This document shows positions 5,801 through 5,844 of a DNA stretch of 5,844 bases, piece after piece (the stretch's first letter is position 1; the number at the start of each line of letters is the position of its first letter). The notes beneath the pieces are model-generated. The model was not told the DNA's origin and ran no database searches. It was given only the letters and a program-made list of their open reading frames with translations. This DNA is from Anaerolineales bacterium (GTDB lineage Bacteria; Chloroflexota; Anaerolineae; Anaerolineales; DRMV01): the NCBI GenBank assembly GCA_026985785.1, contig JALSPT010000005.1:1-5844 (forward strand). The letters run 5' to 3'. The translations under genes were made by a program, and so were the position numbers.

Positions 5801-5829
5801 ATGTTACCATAAGTGTAATCTTTTGGGAA
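5801..5829 (-). promoter_or_regulatory. Possible sigma-70-type promoter of the Rrf2 gene
   Basis: On the minus strand TTCCCA (5829-5824) and TAACAT (5806-5801) are separated by 17 bp. Each matches four of six consensus bases, 31 nt or more ahead of the start codon. The surrounding DNA is AT-richer than the genes. This is a weak match in a short stretch and may be chance. Confidence 0.25.
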
Positions 5830-5844
5830 TGGTTTGCAAGTGAC

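Noticed and set aside
5517..5810. A 97-codon minus-strand frame overlapping the start of the Rrf2 gene, with an ATG 10 nt upstream of the Rrf2 start
   Set aside because: It is out of frame with the canonical Rrf2 N-terminus and has Arg-rich composition. It is a shadow frame, not a leader peptide I can support.
5801..5820. TTAC/GTAA half-symmetry upstream of the Rrf2 gene as an autoregulatory operator
   Set aside because: The arms are only 4 bp with mismatched flanks and no match to IscR or NsrR consensus sites.

Overview
The window is GC-rich, densely packed bacterial DNA. Six genes fall into two convergent blocks. The protein sequences (M42 aminopeptidases, a short Q-loop cytochrome bd, an Rrf2 regulator) suggest a Chloroflexota/Anaerolineae-like bacterium. 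That placement rests on general resemblance only and is tentative.

Plus-strand block (1-2729): a 5'-truncated M42 metallo-aminopeptidase gene (1-921), an MNT-type nucleotidyltransferase (896-1318), a HEPN-domain protein (1302-1718) and a complete second M42 aminopeptidase gene (1749-2729). The two middle genes form a recognisable MntA/HepT (type VII) toxin-antitoxin pair. MntA has the GSX10DXD catalytic signature and HepT has the RX4HXY RNase signature. The genes overlap or nearly touch (26 nt overlap, 17 nt overlap, 30 nt gap), and each internal start has a Shine-Dalgarno-like sequence, so they are probably co-transcribed. The TA pair sits between two peptidase paralogues and overruns the end of the first.

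The two blocks converge on a strong hairpin (2752-2781) that probably terminates both transcripts, with the better T-tract on the minus strand.

Minus-strand block (5770 down to 2805): an Rrf2-family regulator with a three-cysteine cluster, a 97-nt gap, then cydA and cydB, encoding the two main subunits of a cytochrome bd quinol oxidase. A perfect 12-bp hairpin with a T-tract lies 7 nt past the regulator's stop codon. It separates the regulator from cydAB as a terminator or attenuator. The arrangement suggests that the regulator senses oxygen, nitric oxide or redox/Fe-S state and controls cydAB; this is inference from gene order.

No RNA genes, insertion sequences, CRISPR arrays or origins were seen, and no stretch over 300 bases lacks a gene. 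I found no clearly undescribed system. The most notable feature is the TA module embedded between the M42 paralogues.
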